A stretch of DNA of 64,000 nt. Origin: Cerioporus squamosus. Its lineage: Eukaryota > Basidiomycota > Agaricomycetes > Polyporales > Polyporaceae. The notes below the pieces were generated by a model that worked only from the letters and a program-made list of their open reading frames with translations, was not told the DNA's origin and did not search any database. The position numbers and the translations under genes were made by a program. The stretch covers positions 558,001 through 622,000 of the forward strand of contig JABYQS010000002.1 in NCBI GenBank assembly GCA_022592435.1, in the 5' to 3' direction. Below are positions 10,395 to 21,862 of this stretch, one piece after another; positions within the stretch are counted from its first letter, which is position 1, and the number at the start of each line of letters is the position of its first letter.

Positions 10395-10399
10395 TTTTT
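10395..10399 (+). terminator. RNA polymerase III terminator of the tRNA gene
   Basis: A run of five T residues begins three bases after the discriminator base of the tRNA-Thr gene, as expected for Pol III termination. Confidence 0.7.
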
Positions 10400-11628
10400 C
10401 TATCCCGTAGGGATGCATCATGTACTTAGGACAGTCCTCCGAGACCATCTTACCCCTTGGTGAGCCGGCATGCCCTTCACTCGCAGACTCACGCGCGTGA
10501 GTCTCCTGGAGTACTGTACCAGTGAGAAACCCGGCCCTTCACGCCATGCTCCGCCACGCTATCAACTAGCACCCGCTCATTGAGACGACCCTGCGCATGG
10601 TGAACTCGAAGGTCTGCTCATCAGGCACGAAGACACCTTGTTTTCGCTGCCTGCGCTGGAGTCGAGGGCATGTCCCTTGTCGCCCTACATGGATTCGGAG
10701 GACAAACATGGAGGCCAGACGCCCCCGCGCTCTCTGGGACAAGGTTGCTGCGCTGTCATAATTAAAAGCACCGGGTACACTTTGTAGTGCAGAGCATGGG
10801 CGGCGCGGTTGTCACTGAACTTATTGAGCAAGGCCGTCCCCGCCGCGGCCGGCGCAGTGGCAGCACAAGGATAGCTGTATTACCACCGGTTGCCCAGCAT
10901 GACACAGCCAACAGTGGCTGCAATGCATGCATGTATGGCGAAGCTTTTGACTGCCCGGAACTCTCCAGTGCTGGATTACACAATCCTGAACCATATGGAC
11001 CTCGAAGTTAATGGTAGGGATGCGTTCACATCGCTGCACCGGGAACCCTTCAGGGCAGCTTGAGTCAGAGAACCAGACCACGCTGTCAGCACAAGCATCG
11101 CGGCATGCAGTACCTGGTATGTGCCTTGAGCGGCGGTTCCTGAGAAGCAATTTAAGAACCGGCGGACCGCTGTTTGCACGCCGTATTTGGAGGTGGTTGT
11201 TTGCCGACATTGGATAGCGCTCGTTGCAGGTCCTGCGTCATGGTAGGAGAGCGGGTGCCGGAGATTGTCCCGTTATCGCATAGATGCGAGGTGCATATTC
11301 GCCGAGCAGGCACGACAGGCAGAAGTTGTGCTCTCCAGGGACGGACGAGTGCCGGCGGTAGGTCGTCCTGCCATCTGCAGAACAAGGTAGCAGCCAGATG
11401 AAGCAAACGAGCAGGATGATTTCCCACGTGGAAGAAGGGCGAGCGCTGTGTGCAGCACCCGAGCTGTGGTTCTCTGTCCGGATGGCATTGTTCTCGATAC
11501 AGTCAAAATGCTAGGGCATGGCAGCGAACACTCACCCCGCTGTTCCTTACCGTCATCTCCCCCTGGCTCTCGTATTCTACAGGTTCCGGTTCCCTACACG
11601 GCTGACGCAGGTCCGGTCAGCTCGTCCA
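10400..11628. other. Intergenic, no gene seen
   Basis: About 1.2 kb of GC-rich sequence. Open frames on both strands translate to Arg/Ser/Cys-rich text without conserved words, and I could not build an exon chain. No repeat or RNA gene was recognised. The right part is the upstream region of the carboxylesterase gene. Confidence 0.4.
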
Positions 11629-11634
11629 TATAAA
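11629..11634 (+). promoter_or_regulatory. TATA box of the carboxylesterase gene
   Basis: TATAAA (in CCATATAAACCC), 111 bp upstream of the ATG at 11740, suits transcription starting near 11,660 with a short 5' UTR. Position and match are convincing; nothing else was tested. Confidence 0.6.
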
Positions 11635-11739
11635 CCCGCCGGCGAGGGTCTTTCCTCCAGGCAGCACCTCCTCGCCCCAGGGCCCATAGACTTCGGACTC
11701 TACCAACCTCCTCAATTGCCTCGCATTCTGTAGAGCAAC

Positions 11740-13695
11740 ATGGTCGGCATTCAGTCCCTGGTTTGCGCCCTCCTCGTGTCTTCGGCAGCGGCGGTCCCGC
11801 TACACGTCTCTATGCCTCCGTACACCTGGAAGACCGAGCTGTGCAAGCTCTCTCCGAGGATTCAGAGGGCGCTCTGTCCCCGTCAGAGCTCGAGCTCCCA
11901 AACGTCGGTCGATACGCCTATTGGCACCGCACACGGCACGTCGGACGACTCTGGTGCCACCCGGTTCGCTGTCAAGTATGCATCTGTCACGCGGTGGAAG
12001 CCATCTGTCCTTGCTACCACCTGGGAGCTACCGTGAGTGCTCATGCTCGTCTTCTCCGCATGGGCTGCGGTTCTTACGAGGTGTTTGTTGCTAGGAATGG
12101 CGCCTCCGACGTCACCGCACTTCCGGTTCCCTGCTTGCAGACGTCGAGTGACGGTAATACAGTCGGCACGGAGGACTGCCTGTCGATGATACTATACGTC
12201 CCGTCATCAATCTCTCAAGGCAGTAACGCGCCGACGTTCATGTGGTATGTCCGGCTTCGCGTCCGCTAATAATTGCGCTAGACTGACGTTCTCTCAGGAT
12301 TCATGGTGGTTCCTTCACCGGCGGCTCAGCAACAGGTCCCGGACTTGACGGGTCTAAGCTCGCTGCGGCGACTCAGTCAATTGTTGCGGTTATCCAGTAC
12401 CGTCTCGGTGCAGTGAGTATATAATTATCGTTACCGGTCTCGTGTGACAAGACTAATGTCTCGTATAGCTCGGCTTCCTGGCCCCGGATGGTACTCACAA
12501 CCTTGCGGTTGTTGACGTGATTAACGCCCTTGGGTTCTTGAAGGCTGTTGTCCCGAGCTTTGGTGGCTCTGCTTCAAAGATCACCATCGCTGGACAGAGC
12601 GCCGGCGCGAATATGGTCCGGGCAATCCTTGCGACCCCATCCGCGTCGTCTCTCTTCCAATCGGCAATCCTCCACTCTGACCCGATGGTGAGCTCCCACA
12701 TGCCTTTTCGATATTCCTATCGCTAATCAGCCGATAGGATTTCGGTTTCCTCTCTCCTAGCGTTCACCAGGAGGTGCTTGATGCATTCACCTCGAACATC
12801 AACTGCAGCACTTCGGATTCGGCTTGCCTGAATGCGTTGTCGACCGATGCCATTATGTCCGCTCAAAATTCCCTCCTCGACGCGGCCGTTAACGGCGACC
12901 TGGATCCCGCCGCCGGCGCATCGGAGCCCATCCGTCCGGTCCGCGACAACGTGCTGATAACCAACCCTCTCGACCTCACTGCGACCTTCCCTCAGCAGTC
13001 AAAGCCGATCATCCTCTCAACCGTTCGCAACGAGGCAGGGCCGACGATCTACGGAAACATCCCCTTCGACGTCGACGATTCGGTCTACGAGGACCTTGTG
13101 CAGTCCACGTTTGGCAATCCCCGCACGTCTCGCATATTGGCTACGGCTCTCTACGCTGCCAGTCCCGCCGTCGATGGAGTCGAGCCCGACCAGCGTCCCC
13201 AGCTTGAGGAGCTCGGTACGGACCAGATCTGGCGCTGTGCCACTTGGACATTCGCGCGCAACTGGGTCGGCAACGGCGGCAAGGCGTACGTTGGGGAGTA
13301 CAAGGTCGGCGCAACATACCCTGGCAACGACGGGGTCCCGTTCTGCACGAGTGGCGGCGCTGTCTGTCATCAGGACGACATCCAGATCATCGTGAGTCTT
13401 CTTCCCGATGAACGTCTGTTGTACTCTCGGCGCTGACCCGTCCTTGTAGTTCGGCACCGTCCAGAACCCTAGCTCCGCGCAATCAGCACTGATCAAGGAG
13501 ATGCAGGCTCGCTACAGCAACTTCCTCCGCACCGGCTCGCCCAACGCCGACGGTTTCTCTACGTGGAACATCGCTGGCACGGACAACGTGAACGCGATCA
13601 ACCTCGGCCAGTCCGGCATGGCCAGCGTCGGTGCCTGCAACACCAGCTACTGGGGCAACTTCGTCCAGTACGACTACCAGGTCTTCAACCTCTAG
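11740..13695 (+). CDS. Secreted type-B carboxylesterase/lipase
   Basis: The six exons are 11740-12032, 12095-12244, 12298-12412, 12469-12687, 12738-13391 and 13450-13695. They sum to 1,677 nt (558 residues) in one clean frame. A signal peptide is evident (VCALLVSSAAAVP). The fold is the alpha/beta-hydrolase of the type-B carboxylesterase family. Visible features are the oxyanion loop HGGSFTGGS, the nucleophile elbow GQSAG, the acidic triad residue in STVRNEAGPT and the His in VCHQDDIQIIFGT. Thus Ser, Glu and His are all present and the enzyme should be active. It would hydrolyse carboxylic esters outside the cell; lipids, aryl esters or plant-derived esters are all possible, and the sequence does not give the substrate. 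The DNA between the signal peptide and the conserved domain (residues 20-60) is weakly conserved, so the exact N-terminus is less certain. Confidence 0.9.
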
Positions 13696-14418
13696 ACCCC
13701 CCCTCCCCCACGACTTTGTTCTCCGACTTACTCTTGGTTCCGATCACATAATCGCACAAAACGGCATATATTGCAATGTCCCTTGTCTCTCTGGGTTTAT
13801 GGCTTTCATGACGTTCTTCACGCGACGACGGTTACCGTCACATAATTCCTACCACATCTTCTAATCTTGGACGTTCGCCGCTACTAATAGTCTTCATTCA
13901 CGCATCTCTCTGCTTGCTTCGTTTGCACTCTGCACGAACTTGATTGGGGCCCCTTGCATAACGCTTTCCATTTCTGCTTCCACACTGCGACTCTTCTTGT
14001 GCCTTTTATGGTCTCCTCACTGTATCCATAACGCTCCCCGGGGCTGTATCGTAAGGTACGCCCTATGTCTTGTAGCCCCAGATCACGTTTCTCGTAGCCC
14101 CTCCGTGGGATAATGTGTAGCTTTGCTTGAAATACACTGTGTTGTTGTCCCATGAACATGAGTGCCTTGTGCGCCTGCTTTGTCTGCTGCATAGTCACGA
14201 TCGTACGAGGCAGAAATCACGGTTGTAACCCTGATTCAGTGCTTTACGGTGCGCCTTCTGATGACAAGTGAACGCAGTGGACAAAGTCAAATACATGCGA
14301 GACACAGTTCGATCCGATCCTTAGGGATGAATGACGAAGAATATAGTATATGGAGGGTGTTGTTCACCATGCCGCGCTGTTGCTAGGATGTGCGATGTTC
14401 CTTGTCGAGCGATGTCGG
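13696..14418. other. Intergenic, convergent 3' ends
   Basis: The 3' flanks of the carboxylesterase (+) and the Nudix gene (-). Sequence just after 13695 is C/T-rich. No further gene, RNA or repeat was recognised. Confidence 0.5.
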
Positions 14419-15559
14419 TCAGAGTTTGGCAGGCTGTGAGAACGCATGCTCCTCAATCTCCGTGAAGATGTCGAAGTTCCGCTCCAGCAGGATCTGAGTC
14501 GCCGCCTAGAACGTCTGCGATGAGCCTACCTGCATCCCATGGTGTACTGCGAAACGAGCTTACCCCTCCTTGGCCGAACCTCACGCGAGAACGGTGGCGT
14601 CTTCCCGGCGAACCCCCGCGAGCCTCGTCGCCTTCGTAGGTCAGCACGCTGTACCCTTCGGCCTGCGCCGCTGCGTCTTGCAGTGGACGTGGGTTGATCA
14701 CCATGCGCCCAAACGCGCCCTGTGACAACGTCCGCACCCGGTCTCGTTGCTCCGCAGTGTTCTGCGTGCCCTGGAGTATCTCCGCGAGCGTCTTGAGAAG
14801 ATATAGCTGAGGCGGGAAGAAGGAGATGCGCTGCGCGTAGAACTCCTCGAGCGCCTTCGCAGGGTGGACGAAGCGTGCCTCGATGACCTCCTGGCCGCCG
14901 TCCGGGGTGGGAAGCCGTTCTTGCTTGTCCCCTGAGGAGAACCCGGCAGGCCGTGCCTCGTCCAAGAAAGTAACGTAGAATCGCGCATCGAAGCGTCTGC
15001 CAATACGGTGAAAATGGCCGCCGTACAAGGACCGCCGGGTGTTGTGTCAGTCACCATGGAAATAGGTGTTGTACTGCGTTCAAGGGACGTACTTCGGAAG
15101 GGGCGGGGGCGTGATCCACCGAGTGAAGGGTAGAAGACCCTCAATATAGGGTTTCAAGTTGTGTTGTGCCAGGAAGTCGCGGAAGAGACGCTTCTGTGCG
15201 TGGATCGCCTCGCGCGCGGCATCCAGCTCAGCGTTGCTAGGGATTTCTGAACTTGAAGGATGAACAAGAAGGAGGCCAGATTCCTCGAACAGCTCCCGTA
15301 TAGCTGTGAAGGGCAGCCCCTGGCCCTCGTCTTGCTTCTTGTCGTAGTTCCCGCCCGGGAAGACCTACGAGTCTTTATGAGTGACGGCACACTGGCAATG
15401 TGCAGAAGAGCAGCGACTACTGACGTGTGCATTTGCGAAGGCGGTTGACTTTGGGTTTCTGTGAACAAGCAGGATCTCGTTACGGCTGTTAACGACGATG
15501 ACCGTTGCAGACGGCCTTGGAACGGCTGGCGCAGCCTTCACTTGCGTTGAGCTCGACAT
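14419..15559 (-). CDS. Peroxisomal Nudix hydrolase, NUDT19-like
   Basis: The four exons 15559-15425, 15364-15093, 14996-14564 and 14505-14419 total 927 nt (308 residues), in frame. The Nudix box is complete: a Gly-rich start VFPGGNY, then Glu, then AIRELFEESGLLL, giving the G-x5-E-x7-REUxEExGU pattern. These residues bind the divalent metals that hydrolyse nucleoside diphosphates linked to another group. The overall arrangement (IPSNAELDAAR insert, LLPFTRWITP, RFDARFYVTFLDEA) is that of NUDT19-type enzymes, which cleave coenzyme A and acyl-CoAs. The protein ends in QPAKL, and Ala-Lys-Leu is a type-1 peroxisomal targeting signal, consistent with peroxisomal CoA turnover. The start was set at MSSSTQVKAAP; the frame stays open further upstream, so a longer N-terminus is possible. 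Confidence 0.9.
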
Positions 15560-15969
15560 CGTGCGCACTGCGCGCAGATGCAGGCGATAGGGAGCAAACA
15601 TAACGGTGTGAGACATTCGTGTTTTCACCACCGGCCATCGGCTGCGAGAGAGCCGGACCGGGAGAGTGATCATGGTGATCATGGAGGAGGACAGGAGGCT
15701 GTGCCTTACCCCGCATCTCCGCATCGGACTAGCACGGCAAAGGAATGTGGCGCACATCGTGCCCGCCGTACCCCGCTCGTTCCTCTTCGTACGTTCAACC
15801 CGCTCGACAGGGCACGGGCATATTTTTCCGGAGTAAAGTGGAAAGGACAGTGAGCCACACGCCTTTCAATGAACATTCCTTGGCACCACACAGACCAACC
15901 CAAACTGCACGCACTCTTCAGACAGTAAATACCTCCCTCTATCTTACAGTCGATGCTCGTTCGGCTAGG
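15560..15969. other. Intergenic between two minus-strand genes
   Basis: About 410 bp holding the 3' end of the phosphatase transcript and the upstream region of the Nudix gene. No separate feature was seen. Confidence 0.5.
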
Positions 15970-17678
15970 CTAAGATGGTGGCAACGTCTTTACGATGTCT
16001 TTCCATGACTGACACGGATTCAACACGAGATCTCACATATGACCGTACAAACCATCACTCACCGCATGATGCGCATCCCGGAAGTCTTCGTGGGTGTTGG
16101 CAATATGCAACAGGTACCTAGTCAGTTTTGCCAATTCGCGGTCTGCCATCGCTGCTGGGGTGTGGGCGTTCTTGAATGCTGATATCTTCAAGCCTTCCTT
16201 CGGGTTGAGCGCAAAGTTCCTTCCCTGCATTTCAATTTGCCGACATGTCAATTCGGAGGGACGGCAATATCAAGTGAACTGGGGCTCACGAGATCGTCGA
16301 TATGTATAGTATTCTTCGCGGAGCTAGTGGCGCATGAACCGTCGAGCATCAGTTGGAATAAGCCGTTCAGAAGGACTCACTACTGCGGGAAGTGGTTCCA
16401 GATGATCTGAAGCGCCTTAACCGAGTGCTTGTATGGTTTTCCGTCTTTTGTGGAGAAGACCGTGAACATGCACGTCTTGTCCAGCACTGTGTGCGCATTA
16501 GTGGCGAGTCATGGTGACAGTCATAAGCCGCAAATACCGAATGATATCTGTAGCGTCGCTTTGTCAGGTAGACCGCTTGATAGGATGACGCAGTGAAACA
16601 CGTACCTTGTAGTTACGTACACCACCAAGCATGCCTAACTCGACCAGTTTCGTCTCCAGCCAAACCCAACTTGTCTGTGACCTACCGACGGCGGGTCGTA
16701 AGCACTCTACTAGGTGACTAATGCAGGATGTACGCACCAGATGCAGACATCGTAATGCGGGTATACAGCTTCTAGGAACTCGTGAAGACCAGGTCTTGCA
16801 CACTCATGTGGGGGGAGTGCGCCAGAGGTAAGAGGCTTCGTGTCCAAAATGGCTGGGCTCGAGGTCTCAGCTATAGTATGGAATCCCGAGATAACCGCCA
16901 CCTACTATAGTCTATGTCCAGTACGAGTAACCGCTTCCCCTCACGCAGAGGGTTTATAATATTGACGTTCAGTTTCTTCGTGTGTTCTTGCACCTTCCGA
17001 CGATTCCGCTTATCGTTAATGTAACTTGCGGCTGCGGCGGGATTCGCGCTGAAGTCCACGTCGAGATCGTTGATGACGTCGGGCAGAAACTCAAGCTCTG
17101 CCAAAGCAAAATACATCAGCGTTTGAAGGTATACTAAGAAATGGCGAGTATACCGTGAGGATCCTTGATCTCATGTCCTTGAGGCGTACCGACGAGCGAG
17201 AACTTCTTGCCGCTAACCAGCTTGAGGTCACCGCTGCCAGTGCGTAGTCGGATGACTTCAATATGATTGAGATAGCTCCCAAACTTTGAACTCACATTCT
17301 CTCATCGTCTGATGGCAGCTTCCCCTTCACGAGTCCGAGGATCTTCTGGCGTTCAGGAGGAACATCCGTGAGGCTCATGAGAGAGGCCTTCAAGTCAAAG
17401 ACCCTACGTGGCGTTGTCAACATAAGGCGAAGTAAACATCAGTATAATCCATGCCAACCTATCCGACTCAGCTATATCGAGGGTAAAGGGCTTGCCACTC
17501 CACGTGAACTGTAGATGTATCCATTTCTCTTCTTGCCCCGTCATCGCAGGATCAACCTGCAAGTATATTTTCAGAAAGTGCATCATATTTCTTACAGCAG
17601 CCAGCCTACCTCAGCTGTCAAGGTCATTGTTGAGGCGAGAGCATCATGCTCGACCAGAGATAATCCGTCGGAGCTCAT
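15970..17678 (-). CDS. Ubiquitin-like domain CTD phosphatase (UBLCP1-like)
   Basis: Many short exons from the ATG at 17678 to a TAG at 15970. An N-terminal ubiquitin-like domain (FTWSGKPFTLDIAESD) is followed by KILGLVKGKLPSDDE, then a HAD-type FCP1 phosphatase domain. The catalytic DxDxT motif is DIDYT in KRLLVLDIDYT, interrupted by a phase-1 intron within the Thr codon. Downstream are LTSGALPPHECARPGLHEF, YPHYDVCIW and GRNFALNPKEGLKI, with the C-terminus ASWKDIVKTLPPS. In animals and plants UBLCP1 binds the 26S proteasome through its UBL and dephosphorylates it in the nucleus; the same role is inferred here. Exon borders in the middle were not all fixed. Confidence 0.88.
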
Positions 17679-18119
17679 GTTGTGACTGACGTTCACCGTC
17701 CTAGTCGTATGTGGCTATATGGTGTGCTGCGGAATCCGAGAGGCCTGAAGATCGTGGTCGATGGTGAGATGTCACAGCTAACAAGTCACAGAGGCTGTAA
17801 TTACTGTAGGACGCGTGGACCAGTCGTGGGCTGGTGGCGGGCTGTGGTTGACTTGAACACGCGGGCCAGGTTCGAGGATTGTGGCACTCGATCACGCCTG
17901 ATCTCAGATCGCATACATAGGCGCCCGAGGCACACACTTCATTCATGGTCAGTCATAGCGTGTAGTTGGTTCAATCAAAATCTGCTCTCTGCTCATGGTT
18001 TGGCATAAGTACACTCGAAATCTCCAGTCTCGATAGATACACGGAGGTACTCTGCATATGATACAACAAACGCTGCTCCGACGTGACACAATACAGGACA
18101 ACAACTTCTCCGATTTACC
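17679..18119. other. Intergenic, no gene seen
   Basis: About 440 bp between the UBLCP1 start and the CSN8 stop. It includes the UBLCP1 upstream region. No recognised element. Confidence 0.5.
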
Positions 18120-19233
18120 TCAACTCTCAAGATTGGCGACCGTTTCCGCAACAAGGTTCAAAGCTAGAAGCGTAGAGGGTGCTGATGCAGATGTGAGTTA
18201 GTGGTAGCGCAGCAAAGAGGCGTATACCACATACCTGAGGTTACGCTGCGTGAACCCGAAGGCTGCTTGTGAGGGGTGAGAATAAAGCTGGTCTCGTGGA
18301 ACTCCCATCCAGCCGGTACCGCGACTGTGGCACAGCTGTTAACCCGTCGTCATCGCAAAAAAGAAATTTCCCCACCATTCACCACTTGTTCAGCAGTTAA
18401 ACCAAGGTACACCTGGGCGAGAGGCAGGGGAATGGAGGTGTACGCTCTGGCAAGGAGGTGGAAGGTCTTCTTGCGGAACGTGTCTAGCAATACATGGTAA
18501 GCCACTCCAACCTGACCGCGTGTAGCATTGACGTGAGATACGCACCAACAAACCCTGTAATCATCCCGGCCAAGACCTGCCCAAGAGGCTCGACAGAAAA
18601 ACTAGGATCCAAAACAAACTGGTGCAGCTGCTCCGCTCGAGTATAGATATTGGCGTATTTCCGCTCAGATACGGAAGACAAGAGGCTGAAGAGGCCTTGG
18701 ACCAGAGGAAGCGAGGTCAGCGTCGCAGGCAGTCGCGTCAGTGCATGACGTGCTGGAGGACTATGAGAGAGTAGTGAGCGCGACGTCTACACTAACACGA
18801 GTGGCGGCGTACATGTCGTCAACAACCAGATATGCCAGCACCAACGGCGCAACTAGAAGCAGTCTTGCAGGGTTTCTATCCTGGTCAGCCTGCATATAAG
18901 CCATGATGAGGACGGCGATCGCGCTTGCATGGGATCAGGGTACTATTGGGAACATACGGATTGATCCCCTCGTTCTGCGACCTCAATCAAGTCCCGTATA
19001 CTCCCTGATCGCGCGAGTTCCGTGATGCTCGGAAAGAGCAGCTCATACTCAGACTTCTGAGTGCTTGCATTTGTTATCGGGGGCTGGGGCTGTTCAGTAG
19101 CGGTTTGGGCGGGAACAGGAGCTGTCGCGGGTTCGACGGCGGCGGGTGCTGCTTGCGGTGGTGGCAGCGTGGTCCGAGCGGCGTCCTCAATTTCAGTCGC
19201 GCTGGAGGGCGGAGGAGTAGGCGGTCCAGTCAT
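18120..19233 (-). CDS. CSN8: COP9 signalosome subunit 8
   Basis: The start is MTGPPTPPPSS at 19233, followed by about 60 Pro/Ala/Gln-rich residues. The conserved CSN8/PSMD8/EIF3K region includes YELLFPSITELARSGSI, NPARLLLVAPLVLAYLVVDD, KYANIYTRAEQLHQFV and FRKKTFHLLARAYTSIPLPL (PCI-type helical repeats and winged helix). Two further short exons give AVPAGWEFHETSFILTP and the terminal helix STLLALNLVAETVANLES, with the stop at 18120. CSN8 is the smallest subunit of the COP9 signalosome, which removes NEDD8 from cullins and so regulates cullin-RING ubiquitin ligases. The long low-complexity N-terminus is a lineage addition. The gene is divergent from the NECAP gene with 239 bp between start codons. 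Confidence 0.88.
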
Positions 19234-19472
19234 CTCTGTGTTTCGGCAGGGTACAAGCAGTAGGTTGAGGTAGTTGGAATCCGTTGAATGAGGAGGAGGC
19301 GAGGATGGCGTACGCGTAGACGCCCATAATGGTCACGATACATAATTGGGCGCCTCCGAGATGCACACCGGGCGCGCGCGGTGAGGGCGGTGAGGCTGTT
19401 CCACAATCCAGACCTAGACACAGGCCTGCCTCCCTTCTTCCACGTACTTTCCGCCGCCAGGTCATACGCATC
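19234..19472. promoter_or_regulatory. Divergent promoter region CSN8/NECAP
   Basis: The 239 bp between the two start codons must hold both promoters. No clear TATA box was seen. This fits a broad housekeeping-type bidirectional promoter, which is an inference from spacing. Confidence 0.5.
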
Positions 19473-20392
19473 ATGGACGAGTTTAAGGAGGACGAGATTG
19501 AGAGTATTCTCTATATTGGACGAGAGGTTTCAGGTTAGCAAGCAGCCGTATGTGCGCAATCAGCTCATCACGGCAAGGACAGTGTACAAGATCCCTCCCC
19601 TCAAGGCGAACGAGGGGCATCGCGCACAGGAATGGGGTGACCTTGGAAATCCTCTGTGGAAAGGCCGTCTTCGCATAATAGAGCGATCGTCAGGAGTATC
19701 GCTGCAATTCGAGGATGCCACAACCGGTGAGTAGCAGTAGCGTGCTGCATGTTACCGACCGATGTAATTCATGCGACGCCCTTGACTTGTATAGGCGAAC
19801 GTATGTTGCTAGCCATGATGCTTCCACTACCTCATGTGACAATACCCTCCAGTCTTCGCGAAGGCAGCGTATGACCCGGCGAAACCGTGCGTAGAAGCCG
19901 TTCTCGATTCGTCAAGATACTTCGTCATCCGAGTGGAGGACAACGGCCGCAGAGCATACATTGGCATGGGTTTCCTCGAGCGTACAGATAGCTTTGACTT
20001 CAGTTCGTCCACCCATCTCATGCCCCGAAGCCTAACGCCTGACCTATGTGCCCGACAGACGTCGCACTGCAAGACTATACCAAGTGAGCTTGTTCTTCTC
20101 TTTATTCTCATGTGGATCGCCGACATACTCCAGGCGGTGGCGAGCACTCAAGAACCCCTCCGAGGCACCTGCCAACGAACCTTCGCCTCATATACCCGCC
20201 GGGCCGAAGAAGGATTACACCCTGAAGGAGGGACAGACCTTTTCCATCTCCATTCCCGGAAAGCCCAAGGCATCTCCGAACAGTACAGGTATAAATCTGT
20301 TGGGTGGGAGCTCTGGAGGTGGTCTCTCGTCAGGTAGCGGCGGTATTCCAGCGCTGTTACCCCCACCGCCCAGTGCACCCAGGAAACGGTAG
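19473..20392 (+). CDS. NECAP-family endocytic adaptor-binding protein
   Basis: The exons 19473-19533, 19583-19726, 19795-19800, 19853-20002, 20059-20083 and 20134-20392 sum to 645 nt (214 residues). Conserved NECAP PH-like fold words are [53 protein letters not shown] and [20 protein letters not shown], then a Gly/Ser/Pro-rich tail ending PSAPRKR. NECAPs bind the AP-2 ear and other adaptor motifs at clathrin-coated pits and help to recycle AP-2. Exon 3 is only 6 nt (GCGAAC). Leaving it out would break the frame and lose Gly-Glu-Leu, which is conserved in the family. Exon 5 is only 25 nt. Identification is firm; the microexon rests on perfect splice dinucleotides and protein conservation. Confidence 0.9.
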
Positions 20393-21792
20393 GAAAGGTG
20401 GCCGGATTGTCGTTGCTGTGTACTATACATTCCGTTGCTCTGATTCTGCTCAGGACGCTATGACGATCGGCCGTCGCCGCAGATTTTCCCATATTGCCAA
20501 CGGGGAACACTGACAGCGCAATCGCCACTACTGAGCCGGTGTACTGCGCAACGTTGCATCATCGCAATGCGAGATGCAATTGATTCTCAAGCTCGCTAGC
20601 GTCAATCCCGGAAGAATATCTTCGGTGAGTTATGCTCGGTCGCTTACTCCACCTGTTCTCCTCGGTATTCTTGAAGGGGCATTACCGGAGCACGGCGATC
20701 TCAACCACTTCGACGTTCCTCGAGCTATGTCCCGGCCTGACCTGGACTACCTCCAAGGACCTTGTATGGTCACCAATGAGCTGAGTCCTTCTGGCCCTCT
20801 AGTTCATTACCGATTGCGCAGGTTGTTCCGGTCCTTTGACAGCGGTAATCCCGGGGCGTCCGCCAAAAGGGCGCGTGGTGTCCACCAGCCTTCTTCGCCG
20901 CTCACTGTGCCTGGTGGATGATGCTGCCATCCACCTTTCGTGAGCATGCAGAGCTTTCCTGACTCGGAGTGGTCACGAACAGGCAATTGTTGTGCAGGTC
21001 GACCACCCTCGGGCTCGGATGCACTATTTATTGGTGCCGAGTGTTCTGTGATGATGATCTCGAAGACCAACGGAAGTTTGAAGATCACAAGGGCTCGCAT
21101 GCACGAGACCGGACATGAGCGGCTTTACTTGCTCCGCATGCACTCGTGCGTCTTGCATCTGTCCTCCGGGACTCCTTTGCGTGGGTAGAATCTATCATAC
21201 TGACGACTAGTGACGAGGTACCGCTATAAGAACGCCTTGTCATATATAGACCAGTACCACCTGCACGCTCACCGGACATGACGCGCATACGTGCCAGGTT
21301 CGGTCATCCTGACCATGACGAGCTGCTCAGTAGGCTTAAGGCCCAGCCGGAAGGTACGGCGTTGCTGCCCCCGTAAAGCCCGCGAGCTCCTTCCGTCAAC
21401 CTTTGCCAGCTACCATGAAGGACTTTGAAGCCACCTCATTGCTGCCGTGGAGTGACTTTTGAAGCGGTTGCTTCCCACTCAGGTGGCGGAGAAACATGGC
21501 TCGTGCCCAAGCAATGCCCAAGTCGGCCAACTCCATCCGAACTTGTACCGACGCCGAGCTTGCGCTAAGAAGACGGACCCGTCGCGCAGGCTTCCGCCGC
21601 CGCTTACCGCCTACGATGGATCGTGGTCGGGTGAACATGCGGTCCCATGACTTACGCCCAACCGCGTCCACGTCGACAACTGACCTGCCCCGACGTCTTT
21701 CCGCCACGTCCGCTCGGGTGTTCGCCGGATATTCTGGGTGTTCGACGTGATGCTGGGTGCCAACGAGAGCCCCTCGGGGCTGTTACTGCAGC
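20393..21792. other. Intergenic, upstream of the cellulase gene
   Basis: About 1.4 kb without a recognised gene. Open frames here have no conserved words. The long upstream region of the secreted cellulase probably contains its regulatory sites, but I did not find a carbon-catabolite-type site clear enough to list. Confidence 0.45.
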
Positions 21793-21799
21793 TATATAA
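21793..21799 (+). promoter_or_regulatory. TATA box of the cellulase gene
   Basis: TATATAA, 64 bp before the end of the 5' leader (ATG at 21863). A strong TATA box with a short leader is typical of highly inducible secreted-enzyme genes. Confidence 0.65.
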
Positions 21800-21862
21800 C
21801 GACCAGCCCGGAGAGCTGGGAGACCAGGATCCACAGACCCTCTCAAGCTCCGGTACCGCAAA

